From positions 5,766,001-5,830,000 of the forward strand of contig NZ_AP022573.1 of NCBI RefSeq assembly GCF_010729105.1: a stretch of DNA of 64,000 nt, read 5' to 3'. The notes under the pieces are model-generated. The model was not told the origin of the DNA. It saw only the letters and a list, made by a program, of their open reading frames with translations, and searched no databases. A program made the position numbers and the translations under genes. Shown here piece by piece: positions 8,090 to 19,556 of the stretch. How positions within the stretch are numbered: the stretch's first letter is position 1; every line of letters starts with the position of its first letter. The DNA is from Mycobacterium saskatchewanense. Lineage in GTDB: Bacteria; Actinomycetota; Actinomycetes; Mycobacteriales; Mycobacteriaceae.

Positions 8090-9850
8090 GTGATCACCCG
8101 AATGTCCCAGCTGTTCCTCCGCACGTTGCGCGACGACCCCGCCGACGCCGAAGTGCCGAGCCACAAGCTGCTGATCCGCGCCGGCTACATCCGCCCGATC
8201 GCGCCCGGACTCTACAGCTGGCTGCCGCTCGGGCTGCGGGTGCTGCGCAGGATCGAACGCATCGTCCGCGACGAGATGAACGCGATCGGCGGCCAAGAGA
8301 TCCTCTTCCCGGCCCTGCTGCCGCGTGCGCCGTACGAGACGACGAACCGCTGGACCGAATACGGCGACGGGGTGTTCCGGCTCCAGGACCGGCGCGGCAA
8401 CGACTACCTACTCGGCCCCACGCACGAGGAGCTGTTCACCCTGACCGTCAAGGGCGAATACAGCTCCTACAAAGACTTCCCGCTGCTGCTCTTCCAGATC
8501 CAGAACAAATACCGGGACGAGGCGCGGCCGCGCGCCGGCATCCTGCGCGTGCGCGAGTTCCTGATGAAGGACTCCTATTCGTTCGACATCGACGACGCCG
8601 GTCTCAAGGCGGCCTATCACGCGCACCGCGAGGCCTACCAGCGGATCTTCGACCGGCTCCAGGTTCGCTACGTCATCGTCTCCGCAGTGTCCGGTGCGAT
8701 GGGCGGCAGCGCGTCCGAGGAGTTCCTGGCCGAAAGCCCGGTCGGCGAGGACACCTTCGTGCGCTGCCTCGAGTCGGGCTATGCGGCCAACGTCGAGGCG
8801 GTCGTCACCGCCAAGCCGGAGCCGCCGCCCGCTGAAGTCGTGGCGGGGCTGCCGGAAGCCAAGGTCCACGACACCGGTGACACGCCGACCATCGCCACCT
8901 TGGTGGACTGGGCCAACCAGGCCGGCCTCGGCCGCAGTGTCACCGCCGCCGACACCCTGAAGAACGTCCTGCTCAAGGTGCGCCAGCCCGGCGGGGAGTG
9001 GGAGCTACTGGCCATCGGGCTGCCTGGTGACCGGGAGGTCGACGACAAAAGGCTGGGCGCCGCGCTGGAACCGGCCGACTACGCCCTGCTCGACGACGCC
9101 GACTTCGCCAAGCATCCGTTTCTGGTCAAGGGTTACATCGGCCCGAAGGCTTTGCGCGACAACGGCGTGCGTTACCTGGTCGACCCGCGGGTGGTCGACG
9201 GCACGAGCTGGATCACGGGGGCGGACGAGCCCGGCCGGCACGTCGTCGGGCTGGTCGCCGGCCGCGACTTCACCGCCGACGGCACCATCGAGGCCGCCGA
9301 GGTGCGCGACGGCGACCCGTCTCCCGACGGCGCCGGCCCCCTGGTGTCGGCGCGGGGCATCGAGATCGGCCACATCTTCCAGCTCGGTCGCAAATACACC
9401 GACGCCTTCGCCGCCGACGTGCTCGGCGAGGACGGCAAGCCGGTGCGGCTGACCATGGGCTCCTACGGCCTGGGCGTGTCGCGGATGGTGGCCGTCATCG
9501 CCGAGCAGCACCATGACGAGCTGGGCTTGCGCTGGCCGGCGGCCGTCGCGCCGTTCGACGTCCACGTGGTGATCGCCAACAAGGACCCGCAGGCCCGCGA
9601 CGGCGCCACCGCGTTGGCCGCCGACCTCGATCGGCTGGGCGTCGAGGTGCTGCTCGACGACCGCCAGGCGTCGCCGGGGGTGAAGTTCAAGGACGCCGAG
9701 CTGCTGGGCGTGCCGTGGATCGTCGTGGTGGGCCGGGGCTGGGCGGACGGCGTGGTCGAGCTGCGGGACCGCTTCGGCGGCCAGGCCCGTGAGCTCGCCG
9801 CGGGCGACTCGCTGGCCGCCGACGTCGCGGCGGCGATCGGCGGCCAGTAG
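8090..9850 (+). CDS. proS: Prolyl-tRNA synthetase
   Basis: This charges tRNA(Pro) with proline. The 586 residues fit the bacterial-type ProS with an editing insertion (Rv2845c, 582). Class II motifs are visible: motif 1 around [20 protein letters not shown], motif 2 in [19 protein letters not shown], and motif 3 in [15 protein letters not shown]. The editing INS domain fills about residues 225-400, and the C-terminal anticodon-binding domain starts at PFDVHVVI. The GTG at 8090 is chosen from the TAGGCT box; an ATG four codons later is possible. Divergently organised genes of the Rv2844-Rv2843 type follow, as in M. tuberculosis. Confidence 0.96.
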   Translation: MITRMSQLFLRTLRDDPADAEVPSHKLLIRAGYIRPIAPGLYSWLPLGLRVLRRIERIVRDEMNAIGGQEILFPALLPRAPYETTNRWTEYGDGVFRLQDRRGNDYLLGPTHEELFTLTVKGEYSSYKDFPLLLFQIQNKYRDEARPRAGILRVREFLMKDSYSFDIDDAGLKAAYHAHREAYQRIFDRLQVRYVIVSAVSGAMGGSASEEFLAESPVGEDTFVRCLESGYAANVEAVVTAKPEPPPAEVVAGLPEAKVHDTGDTPTIATLVDWANQAGLGRSVTAADTLKNVLLKVRQPGGEWELLAIGLPGDREVDDKRLGAALEPADYALLDDADFAKHPFLVKGYIGPKALRDNGVRYLVDPRVVDGTSWITGADEPGRHVVGLVAGRDFTADGTIEAAEVRDGDPSPDGAGPLVSARGIEIGHIFQLGRKYTDAFAADVLGEDGKPVRLTMGSYGLGVSRMVAVIAEQHHDELGLRWPAAVAPFDVHVVIANKDPQARDGATALAADLDRLGVEVLLDDRQASPGVKFKDAELLGVPWIVVVGRGWADGVVELRDRFGGQARELAAGDSLAADVAAAIGGQ

Positions 9851-9857
9851 CCCGTCG

Positions 9858-10304
9858 CTACTCGTTGCCGCCGGGGAAGCTCGTGGTGATGGGCCAGGCG
9901 CCGAGCACCCGGCTCCACCTGGCGGCCATCACCGCGCTCTGGGTCAGGGCCGTCGCGGCGAACGCGCGGTCTTCGGCGGTCTCGGCGTGCTCGACGACGG
10001 CGCGCCAGGCCGTCGCGCCGTCGTTCTCCATCCGCGCCGCGAGCCGCGCGGCGTCGGCCGCGCTCCCCACCACCAGGGGCAGCTGATAGCCGGGGGCGGG
10101 GACCGGCGGGGTGACCTTGCGCGCGTTCAGCATCGCGATCACGTCGTCGCGTCGCTGGCGGTGCTGGTCGAGGGCCTCGATCACCATGCCGTTCACGCTG
10201 GGCGGCGTAAGCGCCGAGACGATGCCGTAGCCGTAGATGGTCGAGTGCTCGACGGCGAGCGCGTCGCACAGCGCCGCGTTGTCGGCGTCCTTGCCGTTGC
10301 TCAT
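9858..10304 (-). CDS. Ferritin-like DUF4439 protein (Rv2844-like)
   Basis: A 148-residue, helix-rich protein whose pattern of paired E/H residues (LAVEHSTIYGYG near the N-terminus, later MENDGATAWRAVVEHAETAEDRAFA) fits the DUF4439 ferritin-like family seen in actinobacteria. No metal site has been proven for this group. It overlaps the upstream lipoprotein gene by four bases (ATGA) and converges on proS seven bases away. Conserved position next to proS supports orthology with Rv2844. Substrate and role are unknown. Confidence 0.8.
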   Translation of the reverse strand: MSNGKDADNAALCDALAVEHSTIYGYGIVSALTPPSVNGMVIEALDQHRQRRDDVIAMLNARKVTPPVPAPGYQLPLVVGSAADAARLAARMENDGATAWRAVVEHAETAEDRAFAATALTQSAVMAARWSRVLGAWPITTSFPGGNE

Positions 10305-10846
10305 ATGGACGGGCCCCCGGGCACCAGCGCGACCGTGTACGACGCCGTGCAGGATGCGGCGATCGACGCGAGTAACCCGGCGCGGTATCCCGGCGACGTG
10401 GACACCAGGCGACTGGCGCTCTCGGCCGAGGCGCGCAGCGCGTCGATGACGTCGGACACCGGGGGAGGCGGCGGGGGCGGGCCCGGCGGCGCGGGCGGGC
10501 CGGAGGGGCTGGGCGACGTCGTTTCGGTCGACGACGACGTGATCTTGCCGGCGGCTCGGGCGATCTCGGTGGACAGGGCGCGGGCGTGTGCCGCCCGTTG
10601 GGTGGCCACCACCGTGAGGGCCGCGGCGATCTGGGGCGCCGTCCCGATGGCCGATGCTGCGGCGGTTGCCAGCGCGCTGTCATGCCGGGCCTGGTCTAAC
10701 GGGCCCAGCAGGTCTTCGACCGGCGGCGGTTTGGGCGGGGACTCGCTACAGGCGGATCCGACCACCCCCAGCGCGGCCAGAGCCACGCCACCGGCGAGCA
10801 CACCCCGCCTGTTGGTGACGGGTATTGCGCTAGGCACATGCAACAT
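10301..10846 (-). CDS. Lipoprotein with Tat-like signal (Rv2843-like)
   Basis: About 181 residues. The N-terminus has NRRGVLAGGVALAALGVVGSAC, a twin-arginine-like signal ending in a lipobox with Cys, so export and lipid attachment are likely. The body is Ala-rich helical (DQARHDSALATAAASAIG) and is interrupted near the middle by a Ser/Thr/Pro-rich linker with a poly-proline run. Its helices resemble those of the downstream DUF4439 protein, and the two are translationally coupled, which suggests a membrane-anchored pair. The start at 10846 is uncertain; a GTG three codons later has better-placed purines upstream. Confidence 0.7.
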   Translation of the reverse strand: MLHVPSAIPVTNRRGVLAGGVALAALGVVGSACSESPPKPPPVEDLLGPLDQARHDSALATAAASAIGTAPQIAAALTVVATQRAAHARALSTEIARAAGKITSSSTETTSPSPSGPPAPPGPPPPPPPVSDVIDALRASAESASRLVSTSPGYRAGLLASIAASCTASYTVALVPGGPSI

Positions 10847-11050
10847 CCTGCCATCGGTAGTCGCCCCCACGAAGGTGGGCATGATGCGGGGCCGCGATCG
10901 GGCGGACGCGGGCGATTCCTGGCGTATCGTGAATAGCTAGCTCTCGTGGGACGCCCGCGCTCCGGTGTCCCGCGGGACACTGGACCCGCCCGCGAGCCGC
11001 GGGCGGCGAAGTGCACGAAATGACCGACAACTCAAGATGAGGAGCTCGCC

Positions 11051-11593
11051 GTGACCACCGGGCTACCTTCGCAGACGCAGGTGATCGAGCTACTCGGTGG
11101 CGAGTTCGCGCGCGCCGGCTACGAGATCGAGGACGTGGTCATCGACGCCCGGACGCGGCCGCCGAGGATCACCGTGATCGCCGACGGGGATAACGCTCTC
11201 GACCTGGACACCATCGCCACGCTTTCCCGTTCGGCGTCGACTTTGCTGGACGGCGTGGACGGCATCGACGACCGCTACGTGCTCGAGGTCAGCTCGCCCG
11301 GTGTGGAGCGCCCGCTGACCTCCGCCAAGCATTTCCGCCGTGCCCGCGGCCGTAAGGTCGAGGTCTCGCTGTCGGACGGATCGACGCTGACCGGACGCGT
11401 CGGCGAGACGCGCGATGATGCCGTCGCCCTGGTGGTCCGCGCCGGCCGGGGCTGGACGGTGCGGGACATCCCTCTCGCCGAGATTGCCAAAGCTGTTGTG
11501 CAGGTTGAGTTTTCCCCGCCGGCAAAGGCGGAGCTGGACCTGGCCGAGTCGGCCGGGGCCGGGCGGGCCGCTGGGACGGAGGTCGGAGCATGA
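11051..11593 (+). CDS. rimP: Ribosome maturation factor RimP
   Basis: RimP helps assemble the 30S subunit. The 180-residue protein has the two expected parts: an N-terminal alpha/beta domain with [24 protein letters not shown] and the conserved [25 protein letters not shown], and a C-terminal SH3-like barrel (residues about 95-160). The GTG start is preceded by a good ribosome binding site (GAGGAG, 6 bases). It opens the rimP-nusA-ylxR-infB-rbfA-nrnA cluster and is divergent from the lipoprotein gene, with a promoter region in the 200-base gap. Corresponds to Rv2842c. Confidence 0.94.
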   Translation: MTTGLPSQTQVIELLGGEFARAGYEIEDVVIDARTRPPRITVIADGDNALDLDTIATLSRSASTLLDGVDGIDDRYVLEVSSPGVERPLTSAKHFRRARGRKVEVSLSDGSTLTGRVGETRDDAVALVVRAGRGWTVRDIPLAEIAKAVVQVEFSPPAKAELDLAESAGAGRAAGTEVGA

Positions 11594-11606
11594 ACCGCGC
11601 CGGCGA

Positions 11607-11660
11607 CGATGCAGAGCAAAAGGGCGATGCAGAGCAAAAGGGCGACGCAGAGCAAAAGGG
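11607..11660 (+). repeat. Three tandem 18-bp repeats between rimP and nusA (MIRU-like)
   Basis: Units of CGATGCAGAGCAAAAGGG at 11607-11624 and 11625-11642 and a one-base variant at 11643-11660. The GACGATGCAGAGC core resembles the start of mycobacterial interspersed repetitive units. The rest of the gap holds a small hairpin (CCCC/GGGG near 11685) and the purine-rich GAGAGGAGCGG that serves as the nusA ribosome binding site. Confidence 0.85.
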
Positions 11661-11726
11661 CGATGTGGGGGTACTCCCCAGCTCCGCGGGGATCCCACCC
11701 GCTTGCGGCGGAGAGGAGCGGCGCTG

Positions 11727-12767
11727 ATGAACATCGACATGGCGGCGCTGCACGCGATCGAGGTCGATCGGGGAATCTCGGTCAACGAGCTCCTCGAGAC
11801 GATCAAGTCCGCGCTGCTGACCGCCTACCGGCACACCGAAGGCCACCAGACCGACGCGCGGATCGAGATCGACCGCAAGACCGGGGTCGTCCAGGTCATC
11901 GCCCGGGAGACGGACGAGGACGGCAACGTCATCAGCGAATGGGACGACACCCCCGAGGGGTTCGGCCGCATCGCCGCCACGACCGCGCGGCAGGTGATGC
12001 TGCAGCGGTTCCGCGACGCCGAGAACGAGCGCACCTACGGCGAGTTCTCCACGCGCGAGGGCGAGATCGTCGCGGGCGTGATCCAGCGCGACAACCGGGC
12101 CAATGCGCGCGGTCTCGTCGTCGTCCGGATGGGCACCGAGACCAAGGCCTCCGAAGGCGTGATCCCCGCGGCCGAGCAGGTGCCCGGCGAGAGCTACGAG
12201 CACGGCAACCGGGTGCGCTGTTACGTGATCGGCGTGACGCGTGGGGCGCGGGAGCCGCTGATCACGCTGTCGCGTACCCACCCCAACCTGGTGCGCAAGC
12301 TGTTCGCGCTGGAGGTGCCCGAGATCGCCGACGGATCGGTCGAGATCGTGGCGGTCGCGCGCGAGGCGGGCCACCGCTCGAAGATCGCGGTGCGGTCGAA
12401 CGTTCCCGGCCTGAACGCGAAGGGGGCGTGCATCGGGCCGATGGGGCAGCGCGTGCGCAACGTGATGAGCGAGCTGTCGGGGGAGAAGATCGACATCATC
12501 GACTACGACGAGGACCCGGCCCGGTTCGTCGCGAACGCGTTGTCGCCGGCCAAGGTGATGTCGGTGTCGATCATCGACCAGGCCGGCCGCGCCGCGCGCG
12601 TGGTCGTGCCCGACTTCCAGCTGTCCCTGGCCATCGGCAAGGAGGGCCAGAACGCGCGGTTGGCCGCCCGGCTGACCGGGTGGCGCATCGACATCCGCGG
12701 GGATTCCCCCCATTCCGACAGCCAACCCGAACACGGCGCCACCCAGGGCATGGCCCACGACCGCTGA
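11727..12767 (+). CDS. nusA: Transcription termination/antitermination factor NusA
   Basis: NusA binds RNA polymerase and controls pausing, termination and rRNA antitermination. The 346-residue protein matches mycobacterial NusA (Rv2841c), which lacks the C-terminal acidic repeats of E. coli. The N-terminal RNAP-binding domain spans about 1-100 ([19 protein letters not shown]); the S1 domain follows ([18 protein letters not shown]), then two KH domains with [18 protein letters not shown] and [20 protein letters not shown]. The ATG at 11727 is favoured by alignment and by GAGGAG 7 bases upstream; the frame is open further upstream through the tandem repeat but has no homology there. Confidence 0.95.
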   Translation: MNIDMAALHAIEVDRGISVNELLETIKSALLTAYRHTEGHQTDARIEIDRKTGVVQVIARETDEDGNVISEWDDTPEGFGRIAATTARQVMLQRFRDAENERTYGEFSTREGEIVAGVIQRDNRANARGLVVVRMGTETKASEGVIPAAEQVPGESYEHGNRVRCYVIGVTRGAREPLITLSRTHPNLVRKLFALEVPEIADGSVEIVAVAREAGHRSKIAVRSNVPGLNAKGACIGPMGQRVRNVMSELSGEKIDIIDYDEDPARFVANALSPAKVMSVSIIDQAGRAARVVVPDFQLSLAIGKEGQNARLAARLTGWRIDIRGDSPHSDSQPEHGATQGMAHDR

Positions 12768-12816
12768 CCGACCCGGACCGTCCGTCGGGTGGTTCAGACC
12801 ATCGGTTCGGTGACGC

Positions 12817-12822
12817 TAGACT
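12817..12822 (+). promoter_or_regulatory. Candidate -10 box before ylxR
   Basis: TAGACT ends 5 bases before the ylxR GTG, indicating a possible internal leaderless promoter within the nusA-infB cluster. Confidence 0.45.
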
Positions 12823-12827
12823 GAGCC

Positions 12828-13199
12828 GTGATCCAGCGCGAGCCTTCGGCACCCCGAACCAGCCGGGCGCACAGACACCCGGGTGGACCCGTGCGGACGT
12901 GCGTGGGGTGCCGGAAGCGAGAGTTGGCCGTCGAACTGCTTCGAGTGGTGGCAGTGTCAACCGGGAACGGCGAATCCGTCGTGATCGTTGACACGGAGCG
13001 TCACCAGCCGGGGCGAGGTGCATGGTTGCATCCCGCACCGGGGTGCGTGCACCAGGCGATCCGGCGGCGTGCTTTCACCCGAGCGCTGCGCATCGCCGGT
13101 TCACCGGACACATCCGCGGTGGTCGAGCACCTAGAGTTCCTAGGTGCACCCGAGCACCCGGCAACAGAACAGGTAGCGAAGAACATGAGCACACCGTGA
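12828..13199 (+). CDS. ylxR: YlxR family RNA-binding protein (DUF448)
   Basis: A 123-residue protein of the family encoded between nusA and infB in most bacteria; members bind nucleic acid and some act as global regulators. The signature PVRTCVGCRKRE lies near residue 23 and GRGAWLHPAPGCV further on. The C-terminal 25 residues are non-conserved. The start is uncertain: GTG 12828 fits a nearby TAGACT box, but homology only begins at about residue 20. Corresponds to Rv2840c. Confidence 0.88.
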   Translation: MIQREPSAPRTSRAHRHPGGPVRTCVGCRKRELAVELLRVVAVSTGNGESVVIVDTERHQPGRGAWLHPAPGCVHQAIRRRAFTRALRIAGSPDTSAVVEHLEFLGAPEHPATEQVAKNMSTP

Positions 13200-13286
13200 A
13201 GTCCCGATGACTCCCACCTCTATGCGTTACAGCTAGCCCCAGAGGCGCGGCCGCCCACGACTGTCGCCTCATAGACAGGAGATGTA

Positions 13287-16082
13287 GTGGCAGGTAAGGC
13301 CCGCGTACACGAGTTGGCTAAGGAACTCGGTGTCACCAGCAAGGAAGTGCTCGCCCGGCTTAATGAACAGGGCGAATTCGTCAAATCCGCGTCGTCGACC
13401 GTAGAGGCGCCGGTTGCGCGCCGGCTCCGGGAGTCCTTCGGCGGTGGCAAGCCGGCCGCGAAGTCCGGTGGGCATGCCACCGCGAGGCCGGCCGCCAAGT
13501 CGCCCGCCAAGTCGCTCGACAGGGCCCTCGACCAGGCGATCGGCAAGGCCACCGGTAACGGTGAAGCCGCCGGTGGCCCCGCCAAGCCGGCCGACACCGG
13601 CGCGGTGGCCACCGCCGCCTCCCCGTCCGCACCCGCACCGGCGCCCGCCCGTCCGGGACCGGTGCCCGGCCGGCCGTCGGCACCGCCCCCGGCGCCGGGG
13701 CCAGCAGCGCAGCCTGGGCAGTCCGGCCCGCACCCCGGTGCGACACCCGGCCCGCGGCCGGGGCCGATCCCCCGTCCCGCCGCCCGCACTCCGCGCGTCG
13801 GCAACAACCCGTTCTCGTCGGCGCAACCCGTCGACCGCCCGATCCCGCGTCCCATGGCGCCGCGTCCCGGTGCTCCCAGGCCGGGCGCCCCGCGCCCGGG
13901 GGGCGCGTCGCCCGGCAACATGCCGCCACGTCCCGGCGGCGCCGGCGGCCAGGGCCGCCCGGCGCGGCCCGGCGCACCGCGGCCCGGAGGTAGTCGGCCC
14001 GGTGGGCCCGGCGGCCGCTCCGACGGTGGCGGCGGTAACTACCGCGGCGGTGGTGGCGGCGGCGTCGGTGCCCCGCCCGGTGGTGGCGGCGGCTTCCGCG
14101 GTCGCCCCGGCGCCGGCGCCGGCGCCGGCGGTGGCGGCGGCGGTCGCCCCGGTCAGCGCGGCGGCGCGGCGGGTGCGTTCGGCCGTCCCGGCGGCGCGCC
14201 CCGGCGCGGCCGCAAGTCCAAGCGGGCCAAACGCGCCGAGTACGAGAACATGCAGGCGCCGGTCGTCGGGGGCGTGCGGCTGCCGCACGGTAACGGCGAA
14301 ACCATCCGGTTGGCGCGCGGCGCGTCTCTGTCGGACTTCGCCGAGAAGATCGACGCCAACCCGGCGGCGCTGGTGCAGGCCCTGTTCAACCTCGGCGAGA
14401 TGGTGACCGCGACGCAATCGGTCGGCGACGAAACCCTTGAGCTGCTCGGCAGCGAGATGAACTACGTCGTGCAGGTCGTCAGTCCCGAGGACGAGGACCG
14501 CGAACTGCTGGAGTCCTTCGACCTGACCTACGGCGAGGACGAGGGCGGCGAGGAAGACCTGCAGACCCGCCCGCCGGTGGTGACCGTCATGGGTCACGTC
14601 GACCACGGTAAGACGCGACTGCTCGACACCATCCGAAACGCCAGCGTCCGCGAGGGCGAGGCGGGCGGCATCACCCAGCACATCGGTGCCTACCAGGTGG
14701 CCGTGAACTTCGAGGGCAGCGAGCGGCTGATCACCTTCATCGACACCCCGGGTCACGAGGCGTTCACCGCTATGCGTGCCCGCGGCGCGAAGGCCACCGA
14801 CATCGCGATCCTGGTGGTGGCCGCCGACGACGGCGTGATGCCGCAGACCGTGGAGGCGATCAACCACGCGCAGGCCGCCGACGTGCCGATCGTGGTGGCG
14901 GTCAACAAGATCGACAAGGAGGGCGCCGACCCGGCGAAGATTCGCGGGCAGCTCACCGAATACGGTCTGGTGGCGGAGGACTTCGGTGGCGACACCATGT
15001 TCGTCGACATCTCGGCGAAGGTGGGCACCAACATCGACGCGCTCGAGGAGGCGGTCCTGCTGACCGCCGACGCCGCCCTGGACCTGCGGGCCAACCCCGA
15101 CATGGAGGCCCAGGGTGTGGCGATCGAGGCTCACCTTGACCGCGGACGTGGTCCGGTGGCCACCGTGCTGGTGCAGCGCGGGACGCTGCGCGTTGGCGAT
15201 TCCGTGGTGGCCGGCGACGCCTACGGGCGCGTCCGCCGCATGGTCGACGAGCACGGCGACGACGTCGAAGAGGCGCTGCCGTCGCGGCCGGTGCAGGTCA
15301 TCGGCTTCACGTCGGTGCCCGGCGCCGGGGACAACTTCCTGGTGGTCGACGAGGATCGCATTGCCCGGCAGATCGCCGACCGGCGCAGCGCCCGCAAGCG
15401 CAACGCGCTGGCGGCCCGCTCCCGCAAGCGGATCAGCCTGGAGGACCTGGACTCGGCGCTGAAGGAAACCAGCCAGCTGAACCTGATCCTCAAGGGCGAC
15501 AACGCCGGTACGGTCGAAGCGCTGGAGGAGGCCCTGCTGGGCATCCAGGTCGACGACGAGGTGGCGCTGCGCGTCATCGACCGCGGCGTCGGTGGCATCA
15601 CCGAGACCAACGTCAACCTGGCGTCGGCGTCGGACGCGGTGATCATCGGGTTCAACGTGCGCGCCGAGGGCAAGGCGACCGAGCTGGCCAACCGCGAGGG
15701 CGTCGAGATCCGCTACTACTCGGTGATCTACCAGGCCATCGACGAGATCGAGAAGGCCCTGCGCGGCATGCTCAAGCCGATCTACGAGGAGAATCAGCTG
15801 GGTCGCGCCGAGATCCGGGCGCTGTTCCGATCCTCGAAGGTCGGCCTCATCGCCGGCTGCATGATCAGCTCCGGTGTGGTGCGCCGTAACGCCAAGGCCC
15901 GGCTGCTGCGGGACAACATCGTGGTTGCCGACAACCTCACGATCACCTCGCTGCGCCGGGAGAAGGACGACGTCACCGAGGTCCGCGAGGGCTTCGAGTG
16001 CGGTATGACGCTGGGCTACAACGACATCAAGGAAGGCGACATCATCGAGTCCTACGAGCTCGTGCAAAAGGAGCGCGCCTGA
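13287..16082 (+). CDS. infB: Translation initiation factor IF-2
   Basis: This GTPase brings initiator tRNA to the 30S subunit and promotes subunit joining. At 931 residues it is slightly longer than Rv2839c (900). Residues 1-55 form the IF2N helical domain ([19 protein letters not shown]); residues about 60-310 are a very Pro/Gly/Ala/Arg-rich, probably disordered region; a second IF2N follows before the G domain. G motifs are GHVDHGKT (about 436), DTPGHEAF and NKID, followed by domains II-IV ending in the C1/C2 region. The GTG start has an AGGAGA ribosome binding site. The Gly/Pro repeats differ in length between species and explain the extra length. Confidence 0.96.
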   Translation: MAGKARVHELAKELGVTSKEVLARLNEQGEFVKSASSTVEAPVARRLRESFGGGKPAAKSGGHATARPAAKSPAKSLDRALDQAIGKATGNGEAAGGPAKPADTGAVATAASPSAPAPAPARPGPVPGRPSAPPPAPGPAAQPGQSGPHPGATPGPRPGPIPRPAARTPRVGNNPFSSAQPVDRPIPRPMAPRPGAPRPGAPRPGGASPGNMPPRPGGAGGQGRPARPGAPRPGGSRPGGPGGRSDGGGGNYRGGGGGGVGAPPGGGGGFRGRPGAGAGAGGGGGGRPGQRGGAAGAFGRPGGAPRRGRKSKRAKRAEYENMQAPVVGGVRLPHGNGETIRLARGASLSDFAEKIDANPAALVQALFNLGEMVTATQSVGDETLELLGSEMNYVVQVVSPEDEDRELLESFDLTYGEDEGGEEDLQTRPPVVTVMGHVDHGKTRLLDTIRNASVREGEAGGITQHIGAYQVAVNFEGSERLITFIDTPGHEAFTAMRARGAKATDIAILVVAADDGVMPQTVEAINHAQAADVPIVVAVNKIDKEGADPAKIRGQLTEYGLVAEDFGGDTMFVDISAKVGTNIDALEEAVLLTADAALDLRANPDMEAQGVAIEAHLDRGRGPVATVLVQRGTLRVGDSVVAGDAYGRVRRMVDEHGDDVEEALPSRPVQVIGFTSVPGAGDNFLVVDEDRIARQIADRRSARKRNALAARSRKRISLEDLDSALKETSQLNLILKGDNAGTVEALEEALLGIQVDDEVALRVIDRGVGGITETNVNLASASDAVIIGFNVRAEGKATELANREGVEIRYYSVIYQAIDEIEKALRGMLKPIYEENQLGRAEIRALFRSSKVGLIAGCMISSGVVRRNAKARLLRDNIVVADNLTITSLRREKDDVTEVREGFECGMTLGYNDIKEGDIIESYELVQKERA

Positions 16083-16204
16083 CCACCGCCAGCGTTGCGG
16101 AACGAAGTGACGAGGTCGGGGTCCCTCCGCTTGCGGGCGGGAGGCGGTGAATCGACCACCGCCGACGATGCAGAACGAAGTGATGAGGTGGAGGCGGTGA
16201 ATCG
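16082..16204 (+). repeat. Two MIRU-like copies between infB and rbfA
   Basis: Copy one (16082-16154) and copy two (16155-16204) both start ACCACCGCC, continue with GAACGAAGTGA(C/T)GAGG and end GGAGGCGGTGAATCG. Copy one has a 23-base insertion containing a small hairpin. The element supplies the ribosome binding sequence (GGAGGCGG) and a stop codon just before rbfA, as described for MIRUs of M. tuberculosis. Confidence 0.75.
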
Positions 16205-16206
16205 AT

Positions 16207-17665
<1,459 letters not shown>

Positions 17666-17672
17666 CTCCGGG

Positions 17673-18245
17673 CTAGAACGCCCAGCTTCCCGCCCGCCGC
17701 AACACGAACCCGTGCTCCCCGCTGGTGGCGTCGAGGCACGCGACCATGACGTCGGCCCCCACGGCGCAGGTCACATTCAGGTACGACACCTTCTGGCCGG
17801 TGACCAGCGGTTTGCCGCCCGACGGCAGCGCCGCGGGGTTCCCGTCGCAGACGCCGTAGGACATCCGGGTCAACTCGTAGCCCGGTCCCTTGAAGTTGAC
17901 CGCACCCACCATGCAGTCGCCGGGCCTGGCCCGGGCGCCGCCGGAGATCGGCACGTCGTCCATGCCGGGCATGTCACCCGTGCACCGGATGTCCTGTGAC
18001 GGTTGCGGCGCGGGCGCCGAGCCCCCGTAGAAATCGCACACCAGGCTGGGCGAGGCGGAGAAGCTCACCCGCGGCGACCCGCCCTGCGGCGGCGTCGTGA
18101 CGTAGCCGTCCGCCGGCACGGCGGTGAAATTGTCGAGGCTGGGAAATCCCGGCGGCGGTTGCGCCGCGGCGCGCGGCGCGGGCGTGAGCCCGGCCGCGAG
18201 GATCAGCCCGGCGAGCAGCCGCGCGGGCAGGACGACCGCACCCAT
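17673..18245 (-). CDS. Exported protein of unknown function
   Basis: A 190-residue protein with a clear Sec signal peptide (LLAGLILAAGLTPAPRAAA, cleavage near residue 28). The mature part has six cysteines in pairs (LVCDF, IRCTG, GDCMV, GVCDG, VTCAV, VACLD), suggesting disulfides in the periplasm or outside, and ends in VLRRAGSWAF, a tail found in several mycobacterial secreted proteins. It converges on nrnA with only 7 bases between stops. No function is assigned. Confidence 0.8.
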   Translation of the reverse strand: MGAVVLPARLLAGLILAAGLTPAPRAAAQPPPGFPSLDNFTAVPADGYVTTPPQGGSPRVSFSASPSLVCDFYGGSAPAPQPSQDIRCTGDMPGMDDVPISGGARARPGDCMVGAVNFKGPGYELTRMSYGVCDGNPAALPSGGKPLVTGQKVSYLNVTCAVGADVMVACLDATSGEHGFVLRRAGSWAF

Positions 18246-18329
18246 CAGTCCTCCTCCGCTCGCGTGCTGGTTTCGTGGTTCTTCTCGACGTGGTGATTGT
18301 GGATCGTATTGGTCGCGGTCACCGGTCGT

Positions 18330-18722
18330 TCACCCCGTCCTGGGAGTCGCCTCCATCCACAGACCCAGGGCGATCACAAAGCAGACGATCACCATCGCCA
18401 GCCCCAGCGCCGGCCACTTCCACATCAGGGTCCCGCGCAGGCCCGAGACGAGCGTTCCGCAGGCCGCCACCAGCAGCGCGACCCCGACTCCGGCCACGAT
18501 GACCAGCGCCCCCGTCCAGGTGTTGTGCACGAAGTGGGAGACCTGCGCGCTGTCGCAGTTGTCGCTGCAAATCGGCATCATCAACCACGCGGACCCCAGC
18601 AGCGCCGGGACGAACGCCAGGGCGCTCGCCGCCAGCTGCCCGACGAACAGCAGCGTGGTCGCGACGATGTCGGCGGTCGACCGCTTTCGGGGCGGCGGCG
18701 CGAAGCCCGGTTGCGTGGACAT
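18330..18722 (-). CDS. Small conserved membrane protein
   Basis: A 130-residue protein with a short Pro/Lys-rich cytoplasmic start (FAPPPRKRSTADI) and three or four transmembrane segments: VATTLLFVGQLAASALAFV, GALVIVAGVGVALLVAACG and WPALGLAMVIVCFVIALGL. A Cys pair sits in the first outside loop (MPICSDNCDSAQ). It lies 15 bases upstream of echA16 on the same strand, so the pair may be co-transcribed. The family is not recognised beyond mycobacterial hypotheticals. Confidence 0.75.
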   Translation of the reverse strand: MSTQPGFAPPPRKRSTADIVATTLLFVGQLAASALAFVPALLGSAWLMMPICSDNCDSAQVSHFVHNTWTGALVIVAGVGVALLVAACGTLVSGLRGTLMWKWPALGLAMVIVCFVIALGLWMEATPRTG

Positions 18723-18737
18723 GGCCGGCAGGCGCCG

Positions 18738-19487
18738 CTACCGCACCTGGGCGCGCCCGCGTTGCAGTACGGCCTCGCGGTTCGCGGCGATGTCGTCGCC
18801 CGTCGTCCGGAACTGCCTGGCCGCCGTCGCTTCCAGCCAAAGCCCCGCGCTGGTCTGCGCGTCGTCGATCCGGTGGTAGGAGGCCAGCAGTGCGCGCACC
18901 GCGTTCTGGTTGTTGCCGACGATCGACGCCGCGACCGTGCGGGCCGCGGGCAGCAGCTGGCCGTGCGGCACCACCTCGGTCACCAGTCCGGCGCGCAAGG
19001 CGTCGGCGGCGGAGAGGTAGTCGCCGGTCAGGCTCATCCGCCGGGCCACGCCGACGCCGACTTTCTGCGGGAGCCGGACGCTCAGCCCCCAGGTGGGCAG
19101 CAGGCCTACCCGGGCGTGGGTGTCGGCGAAGCGCGCCTGCTCCGAGGCGATCAGGATGTCGCAGTACAACGCGAGCTCGAGCCCGCCTGTGACGGCGGCG
19201 CCGTTGACCGCGCCGATCACCGGCTTGGTCATCGCCGGCCATCGCGGCGAGATGTCCGGCAGCGCCGACTGCCCGCCCAGCTCCTTGAGATCGAGTCCCG
19301 CACAGAACACTGGATCGGCCCCGGTGACGATGACGACGTCCACGCCGTCGTCGGCCTCGGCGGCGGCCAGGGCCCCGAAGAACTGATCCCGCAGCGCGGA
19401 GGACAGCGCGTTGCGGGACTGCGGCCGGTTGAGGGTCAGGGTGCGTACCCGCTCGTCGGTCTCGATCACCAGGATGTCGTCGGTCAT
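18738..19487 (-). CDS. echA16: Enoyl-CoA hydratase/isomerase family protein EchA16
   Basis: A crotonase-fold enzyme predicted to hydrate enoyl-CoA esters in fatty-acid breakdown. The 249 residues equal Rv2831. The oxyanion-hole signatures are FCAGLDLKELGG (about 60) and NGAAVTGGLELALYCD (about 95). The usual catalytic Glu pair is only partly matched: position one falls in GGLELA and position two in RVGLLPTWG, where many true hydratases have GxxPGxG, so hydratase activity is not certain. Its position marks the backbone border; everything from 19.55 to 35.8 kb beyond it is accessory. Confidence 0.9.
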   Translation of the reverse strand: MTDDILVIETDERVRTLTLNRPQSRNALSSALRDQFFGALAAAEADDGVDVVIVTGADPVFCAGLDLKELGGQSALPDISPRWPAMTKPVIGAVNGAAVTGGLELALYCDILIASEQARFADTHARVGLLPTWGLSVRLPQKVGVGVARRMSLTGDYLSAADALRAGLVTEVVPHGQLLPAARTVAASIVGNNQNAVRALLASYHRIDDAQTSAGLWLEATAARQFRTTGDDIAANREAVLQRGRAQVR

Positions 19488-19556
19488 ACGGCAACCGTAA
19501 AGGGTCGGGACGGACCCGATTGGGAGCGGCTGGGCTCTCGGCGCTCAGCCGGCGAC

